A DNA stretch of 64,000 nt from Adenanthera pavonina (GCA_026686845.1 JAIVEN010000015.1:11265501-11329500), one strand, 5' to 3'. Counted from the stretch's first letter, positions 38,901-51,594 are shown. Numbers and translations are program-made. The notes: generated from the letters alone by a model not told the origin.

Positions 38901-39440
38901 ACAGTCATACCAACGATAAAGCTAAAATAAGAACCACATCAACGAGTTTCGATTCAGTCTCAACAGCGTAAGATCAAACTAATTTCACAAGTACCTGAAA
39001 GTAATATCTTCAAGATTTCCAATTGGTGTTCCTACCAGATAAAGACCGGGTTTCAGATTAGCCTGCCAAAGCGCAACTTCTAATATTATTCGTGCCCATA
39101 TAAATGGAAATTAGTTTTAGACATAAGGCGCATTAACCAAATAAGGTCTTAACCCCAGAAATGAAATTTAAGGAAGATAGTGAAACCAGCATACTAAACG
39201 AAGAACAAATATAATTACTTTTTTGGCCGATTCTTCAGGAATCTGATCGGTTTCTCTAGCAGAAATGGAGGAGGTGAAGCCGGAGCAGAAGGAGAAAAAA
39301 GCAAGGCTTGGGCAAAAGGTGGACGAGTGAGGAAAGTTAATGTCCTTCTGAACGCGAAAAAGGTTTGTAGCTCGCGAAGAGAACGGGATTGCTGTTGCCA
39401 GAGAAGTTGCCATTGACGACGTTCGTCGAATCAACATCAT
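35932..39440 (-). CDS. RsmI-type rRNA (cytidine-2'-O)-methyltransferase, probably organellar
   Basis: Nine exons, 5' to 3' on the minus strand: 39440-39219, 39062-38995, 38760-38664, 38589-38461, 38330-38222, 38127-37983, 37358-37316, 36813-36640, 36039-35932. They encode 364 aa in one frame. About 74 N-terminal residues rich in Ser, Arg and Ala and poor in acidic residues look like a plastid or mitochondrial transit peptide. The rest is the tetrapyrrole-methylase fold of bacterial RsmI: LYLVGTPIGNLEDITFRAL (about 81-99), SEDTRHSGKLL, ISDAGTPGISDPG (157-169), PIPGPCALISALSASGL and the C-terminal REMTKLHEEFWRGTL. Bacterial RsmI 2'-O-methylates C1402 of 16S rRNA at the decoding centre with S-adenosylmethionine; the plant protein should do the same in an organelle. 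Exon 7 is only 43 nt. The first of two adjacent ATGs (39440) was chosen. Confidence 0.93.
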
Positions 39441-42400
39441 TGGCCGTCGCAATGACAAAGCTGAAGAAAGAGAGCACCTGCCAGTGGCGCAGCTTATCTT
39501 TATTTATTTTATTTTTTAAGACTCTGTTTACTGATAGTGAATTGATGATGGTGATGCTGATGATATTTAAAGTTATCATATAATATTATAATTTTATTTT
39601 TTTTATTACTGTTTAATAAACAAATTTTTTTAAGTTTTTAATTTGAATTTTATAGAATATTCATTATTACATTGCATACTAGTATTTGTTTTTCTTCAGC
39701 GGATTCAAATGATTAGAATGTTTGATTTACTTTTTTTTTGGGGCCATAAAGAATGTTCGATTTACTTGATGTATGAAGTTACAGTTTATCCCTGTTTAAG
39801 ATTAACATGTTTAACTGGATCAATCAACTTAGCTGAGTTGAATTAAGTCATTTTAATATTGCTATATATATATATATATGTATATCGGGTATGCACTAAT
39901 TTTTGAATGAAAAGGGAAAAATTCTATTAAGAACCGAAAAGTACAACACAACAAGCTCTCCTAGACAAAAGCAAGGAGGTTACAAAATAAGACCAGGACA
40001 AGTGCCCAAAACTAATTACATGCCCACGCTTGAAAAGCTTAATGATTGCTTTCACTGTATTCTTAGACAAGTCAAGGTTAGCCTCTTTATGTTTGAGAGC
40101 TGGCTTTTTATCTTCACATTGGTTTGTAATTTGATCCCATAGCTAGTACCAACTTTGTCAAGATTTAGTCTTCACGTTAAGGTATGCACTAATTTAGTTG
40201 AACTACTTTTAGGTTAATGTAGTGTGTTATAAAGGCGTGGAACTGCAGTAGCCCGTTTGGTTTAGTTATAGAATATGTTAGATAATGTAATGGAAAGGAT
40301 GTAAAAAAATGTAGTGAGAAGATGATTGAGTTTGTTTGGTATGATATTGAGGAGGAAGAAAATAAACTTATTTTTGTATTTAATTAAATATTAAATAAAT
40401 GTGAAAAAGACTAAAATGCTCCCGCATTAAGAAAGAAAAAAAAAACCCTTCATTATTTCTTCATCCTTCTCGCCAGCAACCATTGCGATTTCAAACTTGC
40501 CGGTGACCACCTTATTCCACTTGAAGCAGACAAGCCAGTAAGTAAAGGAGTTCGAAGATCCATGGTGCTTACTTTTATGAACTGCTAATGGTGGAGATTG
40601 AGGCAAAAAAGAAATGATGAAGATGTTGCAAATCTAAGAGCCCACTCGGTGAAGAACCAAGATCGGTGTCGGAGAAGTTGATTTGAGGGAGGAAGGAGTG
40701 AAGGGTTTCGCCTAAAATGACCACTGTTGACGGCGGTGGAGGAGACAATAGTGACAATGGCACTGCTGATGGTTGCTGGAGGAGACAACAACGATGAAGC
40801 TAGAAGATGATGATGATGACAGCGATTCAGGAGGATGAAGTTGATGGGAGACAACGGTGAGGAGGCTAGGGGTGGGAGATGATAGTGGGGCTAGGGGTGA
40901 GAGACAACGGTGGAGCTAGGGGTAGGAGAAGACAATTGAAGGTCAAAAGTTTTGATAGGGGTATTAATGTCTTTTGTATCTCATTATATGGTTGTGAAAA
41001 CCTTCACATATAAAATGTTATGTAATTAGGATCATATCAATAAAGATAATCAAAATTACTTAAGTAATCATCATCACAAGATGAAATGTGTAACCAAATA
41101 GACCAAACTAATATGATGTGAAACTAATTACTTCACATGGAGGGTTTGGTAAATGAACCAAACGTGGCACAAATTTTTTACATTGCTTGCTTTTCATTTT
41201 GTAATAATGGCCAACAGTAAAACATAAAAAACCAAAAAATGAATGTAAAATATGGAGTTTAGTCTAATAATTCTAATGGTGATGGTTGACATAGAGATTT
41301 GTATCTTGTTTAAAAGCATGTATATCCAAGATCTTGGTTACTAATGTCCACTAACACCAAAATTAAAATGACATATAAGTAGACTTGGTACTACATTTTA
41401 ATTCGAAATTCTAAAACATTAAGTCTATTGGTCTTTCTAAAATGGATCATAACCCCCATAACTCCCTTCATAATTTCCATAACTCCCTCTTCAATTTCTT
41501 GCAATAACCCCCACTTTATTTTGGTGTAACTTTCCTTTTTATTTTGTTAACTCCAGTCAGTTTTAGATTATAGTTTAAATGCTGGATTAATGAAATAATC
41601 CCCTCAAACTAGTATAAATAGAAGAACTCTATGTGCTTTCTCATGATGGAAGTAATAGAAAGAATCAATTTCAAATAGTGTTCCTCTTGACTTCTGTGCC
41701 ACTTTCACTTATACATATTTTTTGTGCTTCAATTTTATCTATTGTGAGTCTTCTCCTTATTAACTCATCTTTATCTCACTAATGTGTTTTTTTTTGGGGG
41801 GGGGGGGTGGTGTGGGGTTGTCCATCTGTAATGGATAAAAGGGTAGTTTTCTTCGCACTTGTATAACTTAAGCTAGACAGATGTTAGATATAACGTAAAT
41901 CAGTTCATAAATCATGTGTGTGTAGTTAATCAATGAATAGCTTAAGGCTTCATTCTTCCATCCACTTTTCTCTTATTGTACCCCACATTTCATATCAATC
42001 TGTGTAATTCTGAACGTAGTTTTGTTTTTCCTACGTGTAATAAAAAAAAAATTGACCAGACCAAAAGGATCCGGAGAATGAAGGCATAAAAATGTCCGAA
42101 CACAGACATTTTGTGCTGCCACGATTCACGAGTTTGTTGGCAATGGCATGCCACTGTGTTGGAATCGAAACCTCATCATTTTAGATTATTATAAAATATA
42201 TATTCTATAGGGCAAATTCAAGAGCAATACCAAAGAATCAAGATATTTAAAAAAGGAAACCCAATTCACCTAATTTTATAAAATTATCAAGATCTATAAT
42301 TGAAATTAAAAATAAAAAATAAAAAATAAAAATACCCTTTCTATATAAATATTATACTCATTTGTAATTGATAATAGCATATTTGTAAGTAACACAAATT

Positions 42401-42770
42401 ACTTTGCAACCAATATTACTATTACTTACTAATGAGTCTAAACTACTTACAAATAAACACTTACAAGTTAGTAAAAATTAATCACAAATAAATGAAAATG
42501 AATTGCAAATAGATACAGAGCATATTTATCTTTTTTCCATCAAATTTTAATTTCAATTTACAATCTTGATTATTTTTAGAAATTAAGAAGAATTGGGTTC
42601 TTTTTAGAAATATCTAGGATCCTTTGCATTTATATGAAATTTTCCTTGCACTATATCCCTATGTGATTTTATTTTTAACAGAGAGCTCATTTAGCATCGA
42701 GTACCTGGATAATTGGAGATTGACATCGAGGGAAAGCAAAGAGAAAAGGAGCGGGCAAGCGAAGTCTAAG
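39441..42770. other. Divergent interval between RsmI-like and HflX genes
   Basis: 3.3 kb without a recognisable gene, containing the two divergent promoters. It includes an AT microsatellite (about 39863-39878), a possible hAT-like element (40251-41168) and a homopolymer junction of nine T followed by twelve G near 41787-41807. Confidence 0.5.
40251..41168. mobile_element. Possible hAT-like non-autonomous element
   Basis: The left edge gcccgtttggttta and the inverted right edge (gccacgtttggtt) are similar and carry the GTTTGGTT core seen in many plant hAT elements. The 0.9-kb body has no recognisable protein; a 90-codon minus-strand ORF is low-complexity. No target duplication was confirmed, so this is tentative. 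Confidence 0.35.
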
Positions 42771-45700
42771 ATGAACGCAAGCCTATATGGTTCGATTGTT
42801 CGGCCGTCGCCTGTAATTCCCAAGCGCTATGTTCCCAGCATTCCTCCGCGACACCCTAATCGTTTTAGGAAGGAGTCCACGTGCATTTCCTCCAGATTCA
42901 GTATCTCAGCTATACCACAAGAGCTTGGTCTCGTATCTCCTGATGATGTTTCACCGCAAAACCAAGTGATTAAGACCACAGAACGAGTTCAAGAAGAGGA
43001 AAAAGAAGAAGTAGTAGTGCCTGGTATAATCAGTGGAGGCTCTGACACAACACCAGAAGATAAAGCTTCCAGTTGGTCGACTAGAGTTAAGAAGAAGAAA
43101 GAGGAACAGGATAGCTATGATAATAGGTTCAAGATCCGGAATGGAAGGGAGGTCCGTCATCACTTCTCTTTCGTCTTTCTATTTTCAATTTGATGCTTGA
43201 AGATTTAGGCATCCGACAGATATTTATGCATCGCTCGCGGCGTGCATAGACATTTTTATTCTTTTTTTTTTTTGGCATTCCTCGGAAGCTTTCACGTTGT
43301 TGCTCACTGTGTTTTGAGTAATCGGCTTAAGAGTCGTCATTTTTTACAAGATGGATTCTCTTGTATTCTAGTCCCACAAATAGGTGAATTACTCCAGTAT
43401 GCACCAGAAAGGGAATAATAGTATTACGAATAATTTTGTTAAATATAAAAAACGCCGACTACCTTTGTCCTTTGTAGTTCATTGGACAAAATTTAAAAGA
43501 TATATTATGCAAGTTTGTCTTATATAGCAAGGGAAGAAAAAAGAAGGAAAATCACAAAAGTTGGCTCAGGAAATGCAGCATAGCTGTTTCTCATGTATCA
43601 TAGGGACAGAATTTGATGTAGTCACTAGTCATATAGCAAGTAGTCATGTTAATCCAAAAGAAGCATGCACGAACAGCTATATTCGCTTTAAAAAACTACA
43701 ATTGCTTCTTATTTCCTTAACTGCTGCTGTCTGAATTGAATTTATTCACTGCTTTCAGGTTTTTGAAGAAAAAGCCTACTTAGTAGGTGTCGAGTGCAAA
43801 GGTGATACACAGGATTCTTTTGGCATCGAAGAGTCTATCAATGAACTGGCCCAGCTGGCTGACACTGCGGGATTAATGGTTGTTGGCTCTACTTACCAAA
43901 AGTAATTATTTATATTATAACCCAATTATTTTTTTAGTATTCGGTTACTGTTCCTTTGGTCGACATAATTTTGCAGTGCGCTGGAGGCTGGACTTAAATT
44001 TAATATATAACCTCGTGCAGAATAGGTTTGTTAGCACTCTTTCTCATAAACGTAAAACATGCTGGGGTTATAATTTTCATGTTAAAAGACTACTGGTGTA
44101 TATGGTCATTGAAATAGTCTTTCTAACTCTTATTTAGGAAAGTTGAAACTGAGATCTTATAGATTCTGACCCTGGAGACCAATGCTTCACCAAAGTGGTT
44201 CTATTGCTGTCTCTTGTCCTGTGGATTTTTCTTTTCAACTTCCAGAATACCATATGTTATTAGGCTTCATTTCGATGCTGTATTTCATGGCTAATTTTTC
44301 ATTATTCTGTTCATTTTCATAGAATAATGCGTATTCAGATTCGCATTCATTGCTTTATATGCAAGTGTTTTCTTATCCAGTTCCCCAAGCCATCTTTCTT
44401 GTTGGTGTTTTGGCTATTGCTGGGGGATACAAGTCAGGACACCACATCCCAATGATGGAATGTATGTGTCATGCGGAGGAGTATGAAATTGATGGAACAC
44501 ATTGCAATGATCATCTAATTCACTTAGGAGGATATTGTTTAAAGTTTATGCATTGAGATTTTTAATGCTGCATGAAAATTGTCCGGTTCCATTTCTTAAT
44601 TCAATGAAACATATCAGTTCTTTAAAATTTTGTGAATAGTACAGGCTCACTAAACCAAATCCCAGAACATACATTGGATCTGGCAAGGTTTCAGAGATTA
44701 AGAGTGCAATTCATGCATTGGGTGTCGAAACTGTAATCTTTGATGATGAACTGTCACCTGGGTAAGGTTTTTTTTTTTTTTGGGTATGTATTCAACTATT
44801 CATATTCACATCATCCAAAAGTGTGCCTCCTGTTAATTTTTGTCCACGGTGTCATTTAGTTTGTAACATTTGACTATTCCGTTTACTTTGAATATGCCTT
44901 GTCTAAGCAAAATAACCTTATCAGAGCTGCAAAAATCCAATAAAAATTAATTTTTGTCTTAGTATTTGACTGGAGATATTTGGAATCAAAATCTTTCTGT
45001 CTGCTTAGCCCAAGGTTGCCCTGGATATTTTGTTTGAAAACTTTGGTTGCATCATGAATGACTATTGATAACTTGGGTGCTGTTGGATTTCCAAATGAAA
45101 ATTAAGGTGGTCAGCATGCTTTAGCTACACTGTAGCCAGCATATTCTGTGTATTCATTTCATAGATTCCAGTTGTTCACAGCATTACTTTTATGATCTTA
45201 TAATTGACAAAGATAATTTTCCTAATTGTTTCTTTTTCTTCTTCAGCTCATATTTTACATTTTCCCTTTTAGTCTTGATTGTGCCAGTCAAGTGCACCAA
45301 ATTGCATTAATTTTCTTAATAATCTAATTGCTGTATGAGAAAGATTGCTCTGGAGCTTCTTGCATAATAAAACTACTTACCCTCCTTCCTCCCCCAAACA
45401 ATTCTAGGCAATTGCGCAACTTGGAAAAGGTTTTTGGTGGAGATGTGAGAGTTTGTGACCGCACTGCCCTCATCCTTGATATATTTAATCAGCGAGCCGC
45501 AACACATGAAGCGTCTTTACAGGCAATTACATATTTAAATTGTTTAGCTTTTAGTTGTCTTATTATCAGAACCAGCCTTGGAAGACAGAGAAAATTTGAA
45601 AGCTCTTCTCTGACAATGATATAGTCTTCTTAGGTTGCATTGGCACAAATGGAATACCAGTTGCCTAGACTGACTAAAATGTGGACTCACCTTGAGCGTC

Positions 45701-48700
45701 AAGCTGGAGGGAAGGTGAAGGGAATGGGTGAAAAACAAATAGAAGTGGACAAACGTATTTTACGTAGTCAAGTAAGCATATGATAATTTTGTAGTCATTT
45801 GCTTGTTTACAGAAATTTGCTCCATTTTAAGGAGCTAGTGCGATGTTTACTTTTCTAGAGTAATACTATCATCAAAGTTCTATAAACACAAGTTACATGC
45901 CTGAGTAGTGACATTAAGGTTGCTTAAATTATATATATTTTTTTCCTCTGCAATTATGCTTTTTGCATCAGTCTGACTATTATAAATCATCCAATGCCTT
46001 TTCTTTGACAGATTGGTGTCCTTAAGAAAGAGCTAGAAACTGTTAGGAAACATCGGAAGCAGTACCGTAACAGGCGATTCTCGGTAGCAGTGCCTGTGGT
46101 TTCCTTGGTAATTTATTACCTTTATATTAAAGCCATTTTCAAATATTTTTAGCTTTGCAGCTTATACATCACAATAGTGTTTGCTCAAATACGCTGTCAG
46201 TTTTTCCCCTTTTTTTGTCACATAAATGTACTGTCATAGTTAAGTATTATGGTGTTTGACATATACTTAATAATACTGTAGGTTGGGTACACAAATGCTG
46301 GTAAGAGTACGCTTTTAAATCAATTAACAGGAGCGAATGTTCTTGCTGAGGATAAATTGTTTGCTACTCTTGATCCAACTACAAGGAGGGTACAGGTCAG
46401 TCAAAATATACCTGTATCATTTCCTCTTTTTTTTATTTTTTCATTCTTTAGAACATTTTGTCGTCCTGAAATTACAACCTTGGTGGGGGTAATTTCCGTT
46501 TTTTTTTTTTTGGCTGCAGTGCCTTTGTTACTTGCCAAGATGAGTGTCCCTAGACTTAAGTTTATAACAGAGGCTGGGGTTTTTATGGTATTGTGTAACC
46601 AAGATTCTAGGGAGACACAACAGAGAAAGAAAATTCATCTATGTTGCTATGCCTTCCTCGGCTATCAGATGGCTGAAATTCATTGTTTATATGTTTTCAG
46701 AAGTGAATATACACGAAAGAGCTTTTTGCTGTTTAAACTACAGTTCTTTTAACATGTGATTCTTCCTTCATTCGATTTCCTCCAGATGAAGAATGGGAAG
46801 GAGTTTCTCCTAACAGATACTGTTGGTTTTATTCAGAAATTACCTACCACACTCGTAAGAAATCCTTCAAGATAACTCTGCCACAGTTCTGTTTGCTGAA
46901 GAAGTTTGACACCAATCATGCTGTTGCTATTTTTCATTGATTTTTTTTTACCATGATTCCCCATAAAATAAGATTTTGTTATAAATATCTAATCCCATAT
47001 TATAAAGCAATTCTTGACAGCTTATGTCATTTTTCTTTTCCTTTCTGTAGGTTGCTGCCTTCAGAGCTACACTGGAGGAGATATCTGAGTCATCCCTGTT
47101 GGTGCATGTGGTTGATATTAGGTATACTCCCTCCTGTCCTTTTTACAAGGAACTTTCAATTACTTCACATAGAGGAAGGAAGTTGGTTATTTTCTTAAAA
47201 TCCTAAAGAAAAAAACATTCCTTTTTTTTTTATTATAATAATACAGTCCATGTTAAATAAGATTTTTAATCATTATTGAGTTGAAAAGTATGAAACCAAT
47301 TAAAAGAAGGTTAAAATTATTACCAATTGACCAATTGAAAGTGTTTCTTTCATTTAAAAAGCCTAATAATAATGTACGAGAAGAAATAAATGATGACAGG
47401 CTAAATAGGAAGAATTTTACTAAATATTATAAGGTCCCTTATAAAAAGTACTAGAAAAAACTTCTAGAAGATCCTTATAAAAGGGACTAGAGGGAGTATA
47501 TTAGTAGAACTGTTAGGAAGAACGTTAATGCATGAATAAAGAATATAAATTGAACTTGTGTACCAAAAGAAGGAATGATAATAGAACTTATCATGTTGAC
47601 CATCGTTATTATCTCTTTAAATATTTTTGTGAAGTTCAGTCATCCCCTGTCAGAGCAACAAATAGATGCTGTGGACAAAGTTCTGTCAGAACTAGATGTA
47701 TCTTCGATTCCAGGATTGATGGTCTGGAACAAGGTATGAATACATGCTGAACCTATTTTTAGATCGTTCATGTACATGGTGTGGCAATTAAGAGGGGAGC
47801 TGAACTCACACACTTCTCTTATATGAAGGACTGGATACTGTTCCACCTTAGTAATTTTATCTGTTAATTTATTATACCCAAAGGACCATATGTTGTCGAT
47901 AGTAAGTTATTGGACATCCTTTACAGATAAATTGAAAAGAGGGACTGACATTATTTTTCATCAATGGACTAAAAGGGTATTTTTAATTCTATCCCACTTA
48001 AGGGAATAAGGCTATTGTTGTTATTATTGTTGGGCTAAAAGGGTATTTTAATGTAAAATTTTTTATGCTATCATTGAAGTTAGGATCATCAGGTACTGAT
48101 TTAACCAGAATGCTTTAAGAATTTAATGCACTGCGACTGTTTTTTTTTTTTTCTGTCTTTTATAACCTTCCCTATGATTATCAGTTTCTTCTGATAATGA
48201 AGTATCCTTTATTTTAATCGCCTCAAAAGAAGTGAGGCCAAGTTTTCCTGTCACCATCAAGGCTACTGTGCACTTGAAGTGCTTATTGGAGTATGAACTT
48301 AAGGTTGAACATTCAAGTGTCTTTGGCTTCTTATTGCAGGTTGATAAGGCTAGTGAACCCCAGAAAATTAAGCTAGAAGCTGAGAAAAGAGAAGATGTGG
48401 TGTGCATATCTGCTTTGAATGGGGATGGCCTACCTGAATTCTGCAACGCAGTACAAGAAAAACTGAAGGTGCAGAATTGAAGTCTACATATGTATACCCC
48501 ACCTTATTAGTTTTCACCCGTTGATATCACGAGGCGCATATCTTTGGAACTATTCACTCTTGCTAAAAAGGACGTTTTGTTCTATAACAGGATTCCATGG
48601 TATGGGTGGAAGCGTTGCTCCCATTTGATAAAGGGGACCTTGTCAGCACAATACATCAGGTTGGAATGGTTGAGAAATCTGTAAGTAAATCTATGACTGC

Positions 48701-48942
48701 TCCTCGTTATTCCCAATCCGTAACTGATGATCGATGTCAACTGGGGTCTTCTTTTTAAACTTGAAGAATGCACATGGCTCCTCATATGACGGTTTTCCTG
48801 CTTGTATTTATGAGAAATCCCTTACATTTTGTTTTCTTTTAATATATAGGAATATACAGAGCAAGGGACATTTATTAGGGCCCATGTGCCCCTGCGTTTT
48901 GCAAGATTGCTGACACCCATGAGGCAACTTTGTGCATCATAG
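42771..48942 (+). CDS. HFLX: HflX-family ribosome-associated GTPase, plastid type
   Basis: Thirteen exons: 42771-43151, 43759-43901, 44645-44761, 45408-45522, 45634-45771, 46012-46107, 46282-46395, 46786-46854, 47051-47121, 47640-47733, 48340-48468, 48591-48680, 48850-48942. They encode 549 aa. The first 120 residues are a Ser/Arg/Pro-rich extension, likely a chloroplast transit peptide plus linker. The HflX N-terminal domain follows (ELAQLADTAGLMVVG, PRTYIGSGKV), then the linker with FNQRAATHEASLQVALAQMEYQLPRL, and the G domain: G1 GYTNAGKST (332-340), G3 DTVGF (379-383), G4 NKVD (445-448) and G5 ISAL. Bacterial HflX splits stalled ribosomes using GTP. Intron 4 must start with GC (45523), because LQ|VALAQ is continuous in the family. 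Intron 9 holds a Stowaway MITE that starts almost at the donor. An in-frame upstream ATG (42624) is unlikely to be used. Confidence 0.95.
47127..47496. mobile_element. Stowaway MITE inside HflX intron 9
   Basis: A 370-bp element between TA duplications (47125-47126 and 47497-47498). The left end ctccctcctgtccttttt and the inverted right end ctccctctagtccctttt are long terminal inverted repeats of the CTCCCTCC class. The left end begins at intron base +6, so the transposon fills everything but the first five bases of the 5' splice region. Confidence 0.85.
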
Positions 48943-49260
48943 CCATAACTTTCTAAAATAATTAGGCCGAAGTGTTAAAAGTAGCCATACCATTTTGCTT
49001 CATATAAATCTGTAAATGCCCCTGGTGACTAGGAGCTGCATCAACAATGTGCAGGCCAGAGTGTATGTGAACTACCTTCCTCGAAGTTGTAGATATGTAT
49101 TTCTTGTATCATGTTTGCCTAGTCCTTTAAAAGTAAAAACATTTGAGAAATGGTGAAAAGTGCAAATATCTCCTTTCAACTTTGGGCGGATGTAAATACC
49201 TTTCTAAATTAAGGTTCAACAAATTTTTGCTTTTACTTTTACGTGTGATCATTTGAATTT
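48902..49260 (+). repeat. Direct repeat copy 1: HflX 3' end and downstream
   Basis: Starts inside the last HflX exon (the final 41 coding bases) and runs through the 3' UTR. It is clearly similar over its whole length to 58166-58528. Shared blocks include caagattgct, ttttgcttcatataaatc, gaagttgtagatatgta, gtgcaaatatctcctttc and ttttacgtgtgatcattt. Confidence 0.9.
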
Positions 49261-49479
49261 AACTAATTTCAAAGTATAATGAACCTCATTTGTTATGAGT
49301 AAAAAAAGATCCATCTATCAATTTGTTTTATACTAACAAAACAAATAAAAATATTTGAAAAGGTTGAACCAAACGAAATTGGATACTTATTATACCGGGT
49401 ATTTTTTTATGCCCAAGAAAAGTCGTTTACATGGCACGCAGACCGAATAGTACAATCATTAAATCATATGAGGTACTTA

Positions 49480-49737
49480 CCCGTTCCATTTCTTTTTTAT
49501 CTCTTGTTTAAGGACTTGTTTAAAATTTTAATGTACAGATTAATAAATATAATTAATGTATTAATTTTTTTTAATTTTCTAATATAACCCTTAATAAATG
49601 GAAAAAAAGTAATTAATGTGTAATTAATGTTATATTTAATTTTAAAAAATAATAATCAATGTTGTATTAGATTGAAAATGAAATAAATATAAATAAAAAT
49701 TTTCTTCAAAAATAACCATTATAAAAAACGGAAGGAG
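49480..49737. mobile_element. Stowaway-like MITE downstream of HflX
   Basis: A 258-bp element flanked by TA (49478-49479 and 49738-49739). The left end cccgttccatttcttttt and the inverted right end ctccttccgttttttata are inverted repeats of the CTCCNTCCGTT type. The body is A+T-rich and non-coding. Confidence 0.65.
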
Positions 49738-50726
49738 TAATTATTACATTATATATTCATCATTACTCTGTTAAAAAAATTATTCATTATTATTATTGGT
49801 AAACAAAATCATGGTAGATCAAGTCCAAACATTAAAATTAGAAGAAGAAGAAGGGCTAATGAAAAACTCGAGTAGACATCAAATTAGGTTAATGTTATCA
49901 TTAAATAACCTGTAATTATATCTTTTTTATTAACAAAGTTTTAATATAATTGGTAGGTAGTTAAATCTTTTAAACATACTCTTACTTTTGGATAAAATAA
50001 ACATGAATAAAGGTAAGAGGGAAGTAAATAATGCCTACTTGTATAAAATACAATGATACACGTCACCTTTTTAACTCCATTTAAAAACTAGAGGTGCTGG
50101 CCCCGCACAGTGTGCAGGCATATTTTTTTGTCAAAATTAGTTCATAATTTAAAATGATGATCTACCCTCTCTTGATATTGATCCATTTCACTGTTATTTA
50201 TAAATAATACGAAAATTTACCAATGTGATAACATACAGAACATGTATCATAATTTTATCAGTTAATTGCTTCCAATTAGTTTAGTTGTTGTTATCCTCTA
50301 TAATGAATGGCACTATGAAATGGTAGTTTTGATCTCATTAATATCATTTTATATTCCAAAATTTGTATCACCTTTGGAATAAAACAAAATGTTTGTGGTC
50401 TCTTTTGAAGGTGCCATGTATTCTTTCATTGATTTGTTTGTTTTAATCTCATTAGCATAATACATCTGCGCTTTGCTTCCACAAACTACCACTTAATTGT
50501 AGAGCGTTTCGCACTTTGTCATTCAACCGCACTCTCTTGCATGAAGAAGAAATAAATTAATTTTAAAAAAATATTTGGAAAAAGTATCATTTCAGTATAA
50601 TTGTTACATTACATATATAGTTGGGAAAAATTGATCATGAATATAAATTAGGGAATAAAATGTTTACAATTGTTATTATCTCACTAATTAAATCACACAT
50701 TAATTTGTACCTGCAAGCAATATAGT

Positions 50727-51345
50727 TAGAATAAGATCGGACCAGCCGGTTCAACTTGTCAAACTGGGAACTGATACCTGATCTGATCTAATTAAGGAAG
50801 TAGATCGGGACAACTTAGAACCAGTAAAAAACCAATGAAACCAGCAGAACCGGTCATGAATCGGTTTGAACCGGTCCCATATTATTTTTTTAAAATATTT
50901 TTTTAGTTTTTAAGATAAAATGACATCATTTTTATTACAAATTATTGTTTCTTTATATATTATAATGTTATATAGCATTATTATGATATATAATTATTAA
51001 AAATTATATATTTACTTAATAAATAATACAATAATGGATTATTAATTTATTATTTTGAACTTAAAATATAATTATGGATGAATATTAATTAATTTAGATT
51101 TGAATATTGAGTTATGAAACTTATTAATAATTTGTTTGTGGTGAATAATAAAATGATAATTCAATATTATTTAGTTTGGAACTTTAATTAAGCTATGAAA
51201 TTTGTTTAAACTTGTATTATTTGTTTTAAATATATTATTTTAATTACTACCAGTCTAACTCCGACTAGATCATGGCTAAACCATTGAATCTTGAACCAAT
51301 ATTTTATCCAGCACAATGTTCAGTCCGGTTCTGACAACATTGCCT
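50727..51345. mobile_element. Non-autonomous repeat with CCGGTT-rich ends nested in the Helitron
   Basis: The left arm has several copies of ccggtt/aaccgg words (accagccggttcaac, agaaccggtcatgaatcgg, gaaccggtccc). The right arm has matching words in inverted sense (agtccggttctgac, ttgaaccaat). The centre, about 350 bp, is nearly all A+T. This gives partly self-complementary ends, as in other plant elements with GGTTCAACCGG arms. Superfamily not determined. Confidence 0.5.
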
Positions 51346-51594
51346 ACAAGCCATAACCTTAGATCTTCTTTTAGTACTTCATTGTTTGAATGATGCTATG
51401 AGATTCTTTACTGCAAAAAAAGTACAATAGAATAGAAAATGAGTAATCTATCATGCATGTAAATTTCCAAATAAAATAATTTAGCTATAGAATAACTATA
51501 ATCAATGTATGTTCAAAAGGATACCAGCATGGGAGCATCAATAGATATTGTTGAAAACTTCTTAAAATACAACATTAATTGTTCTTGTGAGTGG

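Noticed and set aside
42624..42770. In-frame upstream ATG that would extend HflX by 49 residues
   Set aside because: The extension is hydrophobic then charged and A+T-rich, unlike a transit peptide; the ATG at 42771 starts a normal plastid-type leader. Not excluded without transcript data.
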